Shown: positions 1 to 7,863, counted from the first letter of the stretch. The stretch is DNA of 20,988 nt from Geobacter sp. UBA5735 (GCA_002419385.1 DIFZ01000028.1:1-20988), one strand, 5' to 3'. Numbers and translations: made by a program. The notes: generated by a model not told the origin, from the sequence alone.

Positions 1-21
1 TTTAACTGACAACCATTATGT

Positions 22-1269
22 CTACGATGTCTTTTCCGCCTGTTCCATGTCTTCACTGATATGCCGGGTGCAGAGAAAACAGAAACCCGCGGCTGCCGCG
101 ATGGCGATCGGTGTGGTCAGAAGTGCCGAGCGGAGTCCCCAGAGGTCGGAGAACCAGCCGAGCAGTGTCGGCGAAATTGCGTCGCCCAGGGTGTGGATAA
201 TGAAGATGTTCACAGCGAATGCCATGGCGCGGCATTCCGGCGGACTGACATTGATGATCACCGTGTTGAGGGGTCCGGTATTGAAAAAAAGGAAGAATTC
301 CGCAAAAAAGGCTGCGGTCAGGCACAGGGTGAGTGAGTCGGTCGCGATGGCCAGTACGGCGATGGGTATCCCGGCGAGAAATCCCCAGCCCGAAACCAGG
401 AGATACCCTTTGGGTGTCTTCCGCTGGAGACGGTCGCCGATCCACCCCCCCGAAAGGGTGCCGGTGATCCCCGCCAGCACGGTGACGGCGCCGAACAGGG
501 TGTTCCCTCTGGCCACGTCCAGGTGATGGATACGGTAGAGGAAGGTGGGCATCCACTGGGCAAGACCCCCGATGGCGAAGGTCATGGCGGCCATGGCCAG
601 GGTGTTCATGATGAAGGAACGGTTTTTCAGGAACGCCCGGTAACCCGCCAGGGGCGTTTTCCGGGTCATTTGTTCATGGGACAAGGTACTTCCGCGCTTC
701 GGGTCCCTGATAAACCAGACCGCGACGGCCAGGAGGATTCCGGGTGCTCCCACCATGAGGAAGGCGCTCTGCCAGCCGAAGTGATAACCCAGCAAACCTC
801 CCAGGAGATAGCCGATCGCGCTTCCAACGGGAATGGCGAGATAAAAGTAGGACAGGATCCTTCCACGGTGTTCTTTCGGGAAAAAGTCCGAGATCAGTCC
901 CGGTGAAACGGTGCCGAAACTGGCCTCGCCGATTCCCACTACGGTACGGGCTGCCAGGAGCGAGCGGTATCCTGGGACTATGCCTGAAAGGGCCGTGGCC
1001 AGGCTCCAGACAAAAACCCCGCAGGAGGCGAGTCGTACCCGGTTTCCCCGGTCCCCCAGCCACCCGAGAAGCGGGGCCGAGCACATGTAGCAGATCATGA
1101 AGGCGGAGCCGAGGAAACCGAGGGCGGTGTCCGAAAGTTGGAAGTCGGCCTTGATGAGTGGAAATACGGCATAGAGGACCTGGCGGTCGATATAGTTGAG
1201 GAGGTTGACGGCCAGGAGCAGGGCCAGGGCATAGCGGGGGTAGTTGGGAGTATGGGTTTCGTTTGGCAT
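22..1269 (-). CDS. MFS transporter, Spinster-like family
   Basis: This 415-residue polytopic membrane protein has about 12 hydrophobic segments and is a major facilitator superfamily transporter. An LNYIDRQ segment ends the first helix, as in Spinster-type and related MFS carriers. The loop between helices 2 and 3 carries the MFS motif A (GWLGDRGNR). Residues near 110 read GIGEASFGTVSP, typical of the same subfamily. The ATG at 1267-1269 is preceded on its strand by AAGGAA about seven bases away. It is the last minus-strand gene here and is separated from cbiB by a 180-bp repeat, so it may not belong to the cobalamin operon. The substrate cannot be told from sequence. The family assignment is fairly sure; any link to cobalamin is not. 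Confidence 0.85.
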   Translation of the reverse strand: MPNETHTPNYPRYALALLLAVNLLNYIDRQVLYAVFPLIKADFQLSDTALGFLGSAFMICYMCSAPLLGWLGDRGNRVRLASCGVFVWSLATALSGIVPGYRSLLAARTVVGIGEASFGTVSPGLISDFFPKEHRGRILSYFYLAIPVGSAIGYLLGGLLGYHFGWQSAFLMVGAPGILLAVAVWFIRDPKRGSTLSHEQMTRKTPLAGYRAFLKNRSFIMNTLAMAAMTFAIGGLAQWMPTFLYRIHHLDVARGNTLFGAVTVLAGITGTLSGGWIGDRLQRKTPKGYLLVSGWGFLAGIPIAVLAIATDSLTLCLTAAFFAEFFLFFNTGPLNTVIINVSPPECRAMAFAVNIFIIHTLGDAISPTLLGWFSDLWGLRSALLTTPIAIAAAAGFCFLCTRHISEDMEQAEKTS

Positions 1270-1287
1270 GATAATTTCCTTGCGTTA

Positions 1288-1467
1288 CCACCCCCCGACC
1301 CCCTCCTTGGCAAGGAGGGGGGGGCCAGTATGTCTTTCTTGCCATGTTTGGGCGCCTCTCGAGGAAGCAGGGTTTTTTGTCCTCTTTTTGATGAAGAGGG
1401 AGAGTAGACGGTCACTCCTGGCGCCCCCTCTTTGACAAGGAGGGGACGCCCTCCAGGGCGGGGGTGG
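1288..1467. repeat. Paired C-run/G-run hairpin element between cbiB and the MFS gene
   Basis: The 198 bp between the two genes are almost filled by this element. Its ends are inverted: CCACCCCCC at the left and GGGCGGGGGTGG at the right. Inside is a hairpin with 10-bp arms (CCCCCTCCTT, loop GGC, AAGGAGGGGG) at 1299-1321. A second, weaker hairpin of the same kind (CCCCTCTTTGACAAGGAGGGG region) lies near 1424-1446. The right end touches the cbiB stop codon at 1468-1470. Similar modules occur at 5580, 10756, 19815 and 20828. It could also act as a terminator or as a processing site between the two genes. Confidence 0.75.
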
Positions 1468-2415
1468 TCAAAAAATCAGCACCATCATGGCACACAATAC
1501 CAGCAGCAACGCTGCAGAGCCATACATGAGCCTGATTGCCCCACAGTACGATTCGAGGTTCAATTCGCGCACTTTGTCGCCGATGGTCGGCTTGTCCACG
1601 ATGGTCCCGAAATAGCTGCTGGCCCCGCCCAGCCGTACGCCCAACGCTCCTGCTGTCGCCGCTTCCGGAATGCCGCTGTTGGGGGAGGAATGGTTACCTC
1701 CGTCACGCAGCATCATGCGGAAAGAGTCCCTTCCCGACAGGCCTGCCAGTGGCGCCACCGCGACCATCAACAAACCGGTCATGCGCGCCGGCAGCCAGTT
1801 GGCCAGGTCGTCGAACCGGGCCGAAGCCCAGCCGAAGCGAAGATATCGCTCGTTTTTGTAACCTACCATGGAGTCCAGGGTGTTGACGGCTTTATAGGCC
1901 AGACCCAGGACCGGTCCGCCGATCATCAGGTAAAAGAGCGGGGCGATGACTCCGTCCGAAGTGTTCTCCGCCACCGTCTCCACCAGAGCGCGCCAGATCT
2001 CCGGCTCCGTGAGGTCGTCCGTATCACGTCCCACGATGCGGGAGAGGTATTCCCGCGCGCCTGCCAGGTCGCCGGAGTTCAACCGGTCGGCCACCAGCTT
2101 CGATTCGACGTGCAGGGAGCGGGCGGCGAGACAGGTGTAGGAAAGCAAGGTCGATACTGCAAAGGAGAGGTAAGGGTGCAACGCAGAGGCGCCCTTCACG
2201 AGCAGCAGCGTAATCGTGGTAGTCAATCCGACCACGGTAATGAGCAGCAGCACCCCGCCGAGCCGCTCATTTCGCACCAGCCTCCGCAGGATCTTTTCCA
2301 GTGCCGAAATTATTCTGCCGATCCCGACCACCGGGTGGGGCAGCCGGCGCGGATCACCCAGGAGGAGGTCCAGGAGGACGGCGGAAATTAATATAAATGG
2401 GCTGATTGGTTCCAA
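1468..2415 (-). CDS. cbiB: Adenosylcobinamide-phosphate synthase CbiB/CobD
   Basis: CbiB is an integral membrane enzyme that attaches (R)-1-aminopropan-2-ol or its phosphate to the f side chain of adenosylcobyric acid, giving adenosylcobinamide (phosphate). Family signatures are visible: LLLGDPRRLPHPV near residues 17-29, VNTLDSMVGYKNERY around residue 180, then RFDDLANWLPAR. Several hydrophobic helices are present, and 315 residues is the usual length. The start is a TTG codon at 2413-2415. No ATG lies upstream in frame before a stop, and the N-terminus matches the family, so TTG is probably genuine. The ribosome site ahead of it is weak (GGATG). The Bro-N gene lies just upstream and separates cbiB from the rest of the operon. 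Confidence 0.95.
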   Translation of the reverse strand: MEPISPFILISAVLLDLLLGDPRRLPHPVVGIGRIISALEKILRRLVRNERLGGVLLLITVVGLTTTITLLLVKGASALHPYLSFAVSTLLSYTCLAARSLHVESKLVADRLNSGDLAGAREYLSRIVGRDTDDLTEPEIWRALVETVAENTSDGVIAPLFYLMIGGPVLGLAYKAVNTLDSMVGYKNERYLRFGWASARFDDLANWLPARMTGLLMVAVAPLAGLSGRDSFRMMLRDGGNHSSPNSGIPEAATAGALGVRLGGASSYFGTIVDKPTIGDKVRELNLESYCGAIRLMYGSAALLLVLCAMMVLIF

Positions 2416-2462
2416 AAAGCATCCGCATTATTGATGGTAGATTTGTGCAAGGGGCAACTATA

Positions 2463-3326
2463 TCAGTAATTATCGTTTTTCTTAAGACCTATCTTCTTTT
2501 TCTTCGCTTCCGGAATCTCCTTGAAATTTTCCCGTGTCGATACCCGTTTTCCCGATTTCAGTTCCAGGTCTTTCCGTGCATTGCCTGCCACCGTGCCCCC
2601 TTCAACGGCGGCGTCTTGATTTTCCTCATATCTTTGGGCATCCCGATTCCGGGCGATCTCGGTGGTGGAAGCCTCACCCAGCATGGTGAAGATCAACTCA
2701 AGGTCGGTCATGTGGTCCCGCAGGTTATCCCGCTGTTTCTCCAGCCCCTTGAACTCTTTGTACTCGGTCGGCGTCATACCAAAGGTGGCCCGGCTGATCT
2801 CGGCGGTGAGAATGGAGTATTCCCGCTGCTCCTTTACCCCGCGTTTCTCCCATTCGTTGGTCAGCTCATCACGGATGGCGATGCCGCGCACCCGTTTTTC
2901 GATCCATTCGTCGCTGTATCCCTTGGCTCGGTACAGCTCGCGCATCCTTTGGGCCGCCAACTCGGGGTTTTCTATCTCCTCCAGCCGCTCATAACCGACC
3001 CGCGCCAGCCAGCGCTTGAACGGTTCGGCCCTTGGGGAGGGGATTGATTGGATAAGGCGCAATAATTGCTCTGTGTCGGCAACGTCGGAAAAATAATACT
3101 TGCCGTCGGCGGCCTTGAGCTTCAGTTGACTACAGATTGTAGTCAACTGGCTTCCCTCCTTTTTCAGCCGCGTTTTTAAGACACTCCAGTATTTTCTGGG
3201 ATTAGGGCTGTCGGTCAGCACCTCAACGACATCGACGATGGAAAAAAACCACGTTTCTTTTTCAGAATCCCATACCGACCGAACCTTCTTTGATTCGAAC
3301 AGCTTTATTGCGGTTTCCCGAATCAT
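2463..3326 (-). CDS. Bro-N domain protein, DinD-like antirepressor family
   Basis: The 287-residue protein begins with a Bro-N domain at about residues 1-110, containing FFSIVDVVEVLTDSPNPRKYW, then LKTRLKKEGSQ and DGKYYFSDVADTEQLLRLIQSIPSP. This is the DNA-binding domain of phage antirepressors and of the DNA-damage-inducible DinD family. The middle (EIENPELAAQRMRELYRAKGY through FGMTPTEYKEFKGL) is typical of the DinD-like subgroup. The C-terminus is highly charged and ends in a lysine-rich tail. The ATG has a strong GGAGG site six bases away. It sits between cbiH-cbiP and cbiB and has no known cobalamin role, so it is probably an insertion of phage or mobile origin. Its target is unknown. 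Confidence 0.85.
   Translation of the reverse strand: MIRETAIKLFESKKVRSVWDSEKETWFFSIVDVVEVLTDSPNPRKYWSVLKTRLKKEGSQLTTICSQLKLKAADGKYYFSDVADTEQLLRLIQSIPSPRAEPFKRWLARVGYERLEEIENPELAAQRMRELYRAKGYSDEWIEKRVRGIAIRDELTNEWEKRGVKEQREYSILTAEISRATFGMTPTEYKEFKGLEKQRDNLRDHMTDLELIFTMLGEASTTEIARNRDAQRYEENQDAAVEGGTVAGNARKDLELKSGKRVSTRENFKEIPEAKKKKIGLKKNDNY
3123..3149. repeat. Perfect 12-bp inverted repeat inside the Bro-N gene
   Basis: CAGTTGACTACA (3123-3134) and TGTAGTCAACTG (3138-3149) are exact reverse complements around a 3-base loop (GAT). The site encodes the QLTTICSQL part of the Bro-N domain. It could be an intragenic operator or RNA hairpin, or a coincidence of codons. Confidence 0.7.
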
Positions 3327-3469
3327 TGCTTTCCTCCCTGCTCGAATATCGGCATCCTTTTCACGGCAGAATCTTCACTCTGTCACTTGCTGCCGTCAAA
3401 TATCCAGCATGCGCCAGCTATGTATCCAGATTAGAATGGTCTTAATTATTCGGCAGGATGTCTAACTCT

Positions 3470-3502
3470 GCACAATTTGTCAATTGAATTTACAAAATGT
3501 GC
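3470..3502. promoter_or_regulatory. Imperfect inverted repeat upstream of the Bro-N gene, possible operator
   Basis: GCACAATTTGT (3470-3480) and ACAAAATGTGC (3492-3502) are inverted copies matching at 10 of 11 positions, with an 11-base AT-rich spacer. They lie about 145-175 bp ahead of the Bro-N start, in the 201-bp intergenic region after cbiP. A TTGACA hexamer on the minus strand falls inside this repeat, without a convincing -10 box. Operator function is inferred only. I saw nothing else definite in 3327-3527. Confidence 0.35.
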
Positions 3503-3527
3503 AAATGCTCTACCTTGTCTTAAAAAA

Positions 3528-5942
3528 TCAATTTATACCGCATATCTGCAGCAACCTCTCCATGTCCAGGTGCCTTTCCAGGTGCTCCGCCAGGAGGTCG
3601 AACGGGTCTTCGCTCCTGCAGTCGGCGGAGACCGTCGGCACCCCCTTTGCCATCCGCATCCGGTTGAGGAAGGCTGACCGGAAGCCGTCATTGTCGAACA
3701 AGCCGTGGAGATAGGTTCCCAATACCCTGCCGTCGGTGGAAACCGCTCCGTCGGGAACAGCCACATCACGTCCGGAGCGGCTCACCAGCTGGGCAAAGGG
3801 GAGCGAGCCGCTGCCCAGGGTCGTGATGCCCATATGGATTTCGTAGCCCTCGATGAATCCGGTGCACCCCGGCGCAGCCAGGGATGCGGCGGACAGCAGC
3901 CGCGCCCGGGCCTGGTGGGTTTCCTTGTGGGGCAGCAGAACGGTCTCCGCATCCAGGAGACCCAGTCCTTCGGCTTCAGTCAGGGATGATTCCACATGGT
4001 CGGGGTCCAGAATCCGTGTGCCAAGCATCTGGTAGCCGCCGCAGATTCCGGCTATGATGCCGCTGAAGCGCCGGATCCGTTCCGCGAACCCGTGCTTGTG
4101 GAGGAAGTGGAGATCGGCCATGGTGGATTTGCTGCCGGGCAGGACCAGCAAATCAAGGCCATCAATGTCCTCGGCCCGTTCGATATACATGAGCTCCACA
4201 TCCGCTTCGGCTTCCAGGGGATCGAAATCGGTATAGTTGGAAATGCGCGGAAGCCTCACCACCCCGATTTTCAACATGCCTTTCCCGTGCCCTGTGCCTT
4301 GTGCCTTGTGCCTAAATTTATTGCCCTTTGCCCGCTTTTCCAGCGCCACGCTGTCTTCTTCCGGAATGCGGAAATGGGTGAAGAACGGCACCACACCCAG
4401 AACGGGAACGCCGGTCCGCTGTTCCACGAAATCGATTCCCGACTGCAGCAGGGAAGGGTCGCCGCGGAATTTGTTGATGATCACCCCCCTGATCAGCTCC
4501 TTTTCCTTCGGTTCCAGCAGTTCAAGTGTCCCGACGATCTGGGCGAACACCCCGCCACGGTCAATGTCCGCCACCAGGATGCAGGGTGCTCCAGCCATCT
4601 CCGCAACCCTCAGGTTGGCGATATCGTGGTCTTTCAGATTGATTTCTGCAATGCTCCCGGCCCCTTCGATGACAATGAATGAAAAATCCCTGCTCAGGCG
4701 TTCGTAGCTCTCCACGATCTTTTGAAAGGCTTGCGGTTTATAGGCATTGTATTCCTTTACCGACATGTTGCCTACTACGGCGCCCTGGACGATCACTTGG
4801 CTACCGGTGTCCGAATTGGGTTTGAGCAGCACCGGGTTCATGTCCGTATGGGGGGGGATGCCACATGCCTGTGCCTGCACTGCCTGGGCGCGGCCGATTT
4901 CCCCCCCTTCCGGCGTGGCGAATGAATTCAGGGCCATGTTCTGGGACTTGAACGGGGCCACCTCGATGCCCCGGTTCTTGAGAATACGGCAAAACCCAGC
5001 CGTAATGACAGACTTCCCCACGTCAGAGCCGGTGCCGACGAACATGAGGGCGCGTGACGCGCCCTGGCAAAGGGCAAAGGGCAAAGGGCAAAAGGGTTCA
5101 CAGGTTTTTCCCTGTGCCTCGTGCCTTGTGCCTTGTGCCCGAATTTCGTATCCCCTCGGCGTCACCATCCGTCCTTTCCGGTCAACGTACGTAGCGGAAT
5201 TGCCCACGATGACCAGGGAAAACATGTCGGCCTTCTCCAGCGGCATGTCAGCCAGGCTTGCAATGATCCGGTCTTCTCCAGTGCGGCAGGCGTTACGGAC
5301 GATGCCGACCGGTGTCCGGCCCGGGCGCGATTGGAGGATGATATCCCTGGCACGTTCCAGGTGACGGCTTCTTCCCTTGCTGCGGGGATTGTAGAGGGCA
5401 ATCACGAAGTCTGCCGCAGCCGCCGCAGCCAGGCGTTTTTCTATGATCTCCCAGGGGGTGAGCAGATCGGAGAGAGAAATAACTGCGAAGTCATGCATCA
5501 GCGGCGCGCCAAGCACTGCGGCGGCAGCTTGCACCGCCGAGACGCCGGGGACGACTACAACATCCGGAGCATCCTGGCATGAAATCCCCCCCGGCCCCCC
5601 TTTGTCAAAGGGGGGAGGGTTTTCTGTCTCCATCAATTCCAGGACCAGCCCGGCCATGCCGTAGACCCCGGCGTCTCCGCTGGAAACGAGGGCAACGGTC
5701 TTACCTTCGCCGGCAAGACTGATTGCCTGCCGACAACGCTCGACCTCCCTGGTCATGCCGGAGGATATGACCTCTTTACCGGTCAGGAGCGGCTCGATCA
5801 GCTTCAGATACGTGGCGTAACCGACCACGGCATCGGCGTTCATGATGGCTTCCCGGGCTTCGAAAGTCATGTGATTCAGGTTGCCCGGCCCGATGCCGAT
5901 GATGTACAGTTTTGACATCTTAGCGTTTTTCCTTGCTGTCAT
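3528..5942 (-). CDS. Fused precorrin-3B C17-methyltransferase (CbiH/CobJ) and cobyric acid synthase (CbiP/CobQ)
   Basis: One 804-residue frame holds two complete enzymes. Residues 9-265 are the ring-contracting methyltransferase CbiH/CobJ: GIGPG at 16-20, SSGDAGVYGM near 87-96, LYNPRSKGR near 183-191. Residues 297-804 are the glutamine-dependent cobyric acid synthase CbiP/CobQ, which amidates side chains b, d, e and g. It shows the nucleotide loop GTGSDVGKS (303-311), FKSQNMALNS (331-340), and the glutaminase Cys634 (GICGGYQ) and His746 (TYLHGLF). Repeat-encoded peptides occur at 109-123, at the junction 268-296 and at 536-555. The start chosen is the ATG overlapping the cbiG stop (ATGA). An internal ATG at 5918 (MSKLYIIGIGPG), with AAGGA upstream, is an equally likely start. 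CbiH and CbiP are normally separate proteins. Confidence 0.93.
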   Translation of the reverse strand: MTARKNAKMSKLYIIGIGPGNLNHMTFEAREAIMNADAVVGYATYLKLIEPLLTGKEVISSGMTREVERCRQAISLAGEGKTVALVSSGDAGVYGMAGLVLELMETENPPPFDKGGPGGISCQDAPDVVVVPGVSAVQAAAAVLGAPLMHDFAVISLSDLLTPWEIIEKRLAAAAAADFVIALYNPRSKGRSRHLERARDIILQSRPGRTPVGIVRNACRTGEDRIIASLADMPLEKADMFSLVIVGNSATYVDRKGRMVTPRGYEIRAQGTRHEAQGKTCEPFCPLPFALCQGASRALMFVGTGSDVGKSVITAGFCRILKNRGIEVAPFKSQNMALNSFATPEGGEIGRAQAVQAQACGIPPHTDMNPVLLKPNSDTGSQVIVQGAVVGNMSVKEYNAYKPQAFQKIVESYERLSRDFSFIVIEGAGSIAEINLKDHDIANLRVAEMAGAPCILVADIDRGGVFAQIVGTLELLEPKEKELIRGVIINKFRGDPSLLQSGIDFVEQRTGVPVLGVVPFFTHFRIPEEDSVALEKRAKGNKFRHKAQGTGHGKGMLKIGVVRLPRISNYTDFDPLEAEADVELMYIERAEDIDGLDLLVLPGSKSTMADLHFLHKHGFAERIRRFSGIIAGICGGYQMLGTRILDPDHVESSLTEAEGLGLLDAETVLLPHKETHQARARLLSAASLAAPGCTGFIEGYEIHMGITTLGSGSLPFAQLVSRSGRDVAVPDGAVSTDGRVLGTYLHGLFDNDGFRSAFLNRMRMAKGVPTVSADCRSEDPFDLLAEHLERHLDMERLLQICGIN
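4278..4337. repeat. Heptamer-type repeat inside the CbiP domain
   Basis: The plus strand reads GTGCCCTGTGCCTTGTGCC, further GTGCC units, then ATTGCCCTTTGCCCGC. This is the same GTGCCTT / GGCAAAG vocabulary as at 5066, 10252 and 15004. In the protein it encodes residues 536-555 (KRAKGNKFRHKAQGTGHGKG), a basic stretch between the synthetase domain and the segment leading into the glutaminase domain. Confidence 0.75.
5066..5140. repeat. Heptamer-type repeat at the CbiH-CbiP fusion junction
   Basis: The left half is four near-perfect copies of the 7-mer GGCAAAG. The right half is four copies of GTGCCTY. They are separated by about 17 bases and are roughly inverted to each other. In the protein this DNA is the whole linker between the two enzymes (about residues 268-293), including FCPLPFALCQ and AQGTRHEAQG. 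Confidence 0.85.
5581..5620. repeat. C-run/G-run hairpin module inside the CbiH domain
   Basis: GAAATCCCCCCCGG leads into a hairpin with 9-bp arms (CCCCCCTTT, loop GTC, AAAGGGGGG). It encodes NPPPFDKGGPGGIS, a loop absent from typical CbiH, between the LVLELM helix and VVVVPGVSA. Same module as at 10756-10796. Confidence 0.85.
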
Positions 5943-6994
5943 TGAATTTCTGCTATTGCCAGGGTCACGTTTCCGCTCTTTACTTTCTGCAGTAACAGTC
6001 TGCCGCCATTGGATGCCAGTATGGCCGCCGGTTCAGCGACGCCAGCGGCGCCTATGGCTTCCAGAGCGTACCGGGAAGGTGGTGATGGCGTAGAGACTGC
6101 GTTCAGGTCGTTGCTTTCATAGCAGCTGATCGGCAGAACGTGGTTTTCGGCAAACTGCGCCAGACCTGGTTCGCTGCGCTTTGCGGCAGCCGTGGCGATG
6201 CACGTGACGCTCCTGATGGAGAGGAACTGCCGCTTCAGGTTGAACAGGACCACTTCCTCGATTTCATCCGCGCTGGTGCCGCTGTTGCAGCCGATGCCCA
6301 GCACCAGGTTTTTCGGGCGGAGCACCAGCAGTGCCGGGTGCTGGAGCTGGGGAGGCAGGCTGCGGTTGGTGACGAACAGGAAACCGCGTGCCCTGCTGTG
6401 CAATGCCGTCGTGAAATCGGCATGATAGGTGAGATTCCCGCGGCCGCAGAAGTGCTGCTCCACCTGTCCGGTGGAGTCGACGACCGCAATCTGTGCCTTT
6501 TCCAGCAGGAGCGTATTGAGCACCTTGACCCTGGACAGGTCATCGATTGTCCACCCCTGTTCCTTTGCCAGCATATCGAAGGAAGGGAGGCCGTTGGTAT
6601 CGGTGGCGGTCGTGATGACCGGAAGCGCCCCGGCAACGGCAGCGCACGAGGCTGCCAGTTCGTTTGCGCCGCCGAGGTGGCCGGAGAGAAGGGACACGGC
6701 GAACTTTCCCCCGTCATCCATGACAACCACTGCCGGGTCTTTGTCCTTGCCCTCCAGGAGGGGAGCGACCATGCGCACGACGATGCCGGTGGCCATGATG
6801 AAGACGAGGCCATCGGCATCCCGCCAGAGCTGCACCACGAGTTCTCGCAGGCATCCCGGAAAAGGGATGAGGGGTCCTGTGCATGCGTCAACCCATTTTG
6901 GAGGAAGGTAGAGCCTGGAATCGGGCAGGGCATCCCTGAGCTTGCAGCCGAGCCTGGCGCCGTTGCCGGTTATTGCGAGTATGGCAATTTTCAT
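5939..6994 (-). CDS. cbiG: Cobalt-precorrin-5A hydrolase CbiG
   Basis: CbiG opens the delta-lactone of cobalt-precorrin-5A and releases the C2 fragment as acetaldehyde, a step specific to the anaerobic route. The 351 residues show the N-terminal domain (MKIAILAITGNG; MATGIVVRMVAPLL at 67-80), the central DDGGKFAVSLLSGHLGGANE at 93-112, and the C-terminal domain beginning LGIGCNSGTSADE near residue 238. The length is normal. The ATG is at 6992-6994 with no strong ribosome site; a heptamer-type repeat lies immediately upstream and may have displaced it. Its TGA overlaps the ATG of the cbiH-cbiP gene, so the two are probably translationally coupled. Confidence 0.95.
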   Translation of the reverse strand: MKIAILAITGNGARLGCKLRDALPDSRLYLPPKWVDACTGPLIPFPGCLRELVVQLWRDADGLVFIMATGIVVRMVAPLLEGKDKDPAVVVMDDGGKFAVSLLSGHLGGANELAASCAAVAGALPVITTATDTNGLPSFDMLAKEQGWTIDDLSRVKVLNTLLLEKAQIAVVDSTGQVEQHFCGRGNLTYHADFTTALHSRARGFLFVTNRSLPPQLQHPALLVLRPKNLVLGIGCNSGTSADEIEEVVLFNLKRQFLSIRSVTCIATAAAKRSEPGLAQFAENHVLPISCYESNDLNAVSTPSPPSRYALEAIGAAGVAEPAAILASNGGRLLLQKVKSGNVTLAIAEIQ

Positions 6995-7012
6995 GGTGCG
7001 CTTTGCGCAACT

Positions 7013-7086
7013 GGCAAAGGGCAGAAGGCAAAAGGAGCTTGATTCCTTCGGCCTTCAGTCTTCAGCCTGTTGTCTTATCCTTTTAA
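7013..7086. repeat. Heptamer-type repeat between cbiF and cbiG
   Basis: The region contains GGCAAAGGGCAGAAGGCAAA and then, 20 bases on, GGCCTTCAGTCTTCAGCCTG and TGTCTTATCCTTTTAACCC. On the minus strand the second half shares GGATAAGACAA with the copy at 15004-15111. It fills the gap between the two genes and overlaps the last codons and TAA stop of cbiF. Confidence 0.65.
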
Positions 7087-7851
7087 CCCTTTCCTGCAGC
7101 CATGGCTGAAGTTCTTGTCGTACAGGAGCGATGTGGTTTTCAGGCCGTGAGTGCGGGCGTTCAGTACGTCCCCCACCAGTATGACGGCCTGCCGGTCGAT
7201 ACCCGCGTTCGTGACGAGACCGGCGATGTCCGCGAGCGTTCCCCGGATGATCAGCTCGTCGGGCCAGGATGCGCGGGACACCACGGCGGCCGGTGTCTGT
7301 AAGGCGTAGGCTCCCTCCAGCAGCTCTTCAACCACTTTGCCGATCATGGAGACCGACAGGTAGATGACCAGAGTTGCACCTGTCTTGGCGATTTCCCTCA
7401 AGGATTCCCTTTCCGGTACCGGAGTGCGCCCTTCCATCCGGGTCAGGATGACTGTCTGGGACATTTCCGGCAGGGTAAGCTCCTGTTTCAGCGAGGCAGC
7501 CGCGGCAAAGGCGCTGGTGACTCCCGGGATAACGGCGTAGTCGATGCCCAGCCGGTCCAATTCGGCCATCTGTTCCTGGATCGCGCCATAGATGGATGGA
7601 TCGCCGGTGTGGAGCCGGACCACGCGCCAGTCCGAGATCATGGCCTCGGCGATCAGCCCGGTCGTTTCTTCAAGGGTTAGAGAGGAAGAGTCATGTACCT
7701 CGGCAGTGGGGGCGTACCTGCGAACCAGCTCACGGTCAACCAGGCTGCCGGCATAGATCACCAGGTCCGCCTCGCCGAGGAGTCGGGCGCCCTTGACGGT
7801 GATCAGTTCCGGGTCTCCGGGACCCGCGCCGATGAAATGGACCTTTGGCAC
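7075..7851 (-). CDS. cbiF: Cobalt-precorrin-4 C11-methyltransferase CbiF/CobM
   Basis: This SAM-dependent methyltransferase adds the C11 methyl group to (cobalt-)precorrin-4. Visible motifs are FIGAGPGDPELITVKG at the N-terminus, VIYAGSLV near 33-40, HTGDPSIYGAIQEQ near 80-93, VIPGVTSAFAAAA near 107-119 and LTRMEGRTPVPERE near 136-149. All are typical of CbiF/CobM. Length is 258 residues, the usual size. The start is GTG at 7849-7851 with GGAGG four to five bases upstream. Twelve bases separate it from the cbiL stop. The last residues and the TAA lie in sequence resembling the heptamer repeat, so the C-terminus may have been altered. Confidence 0.95.
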   Translation of the reverse strand: MPKVHFIGAGPGDPELITVKGARLLGEADLVIYAGSLVDRELVRRYAPTAEVHDSSSLTLEETTGLIAEAMISDWRVVRLHTGDPSIYGAIQEQMAELDRLGIDYAVIPGVTSAFAAAASLKQELTLPEMSQTVILTRMEGRTPVPERESLREIAKTGATLVIYLSVSMIGKVVEELLEGAYALQTPAAVVSRASWPDELIIRGTLADIAGLVTNAGIDRQAVILVGDVLNARTHGLKTTSLLYDKNFSHGCRKGLKG

Positions 7852-7863
7852 AAAACCTCCAAG

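Noticed and set aside
1432..2391. A 319-codon open frame on the plus strand, antisense to cbiB
   Set aside because: It mirrors the cbiB gene, starts inside a repeat, and its product has no family-like features.
5066..5140. Tandem short repeats considered as a CRISPR array
   Set aside because: The units are 7 bp with no spacers, in two inverted halves, and lie inside a coding frame. No cas genes are nearby.
5055..5141. CbiH-CbiP fusion considered as a sequencing frameshift artefact
   Set aside because: The frame is continuous through both enzymes as given, and the same repeat occurs intact in four other places. It stays a caveat because low-complexity sequence is error-prone.
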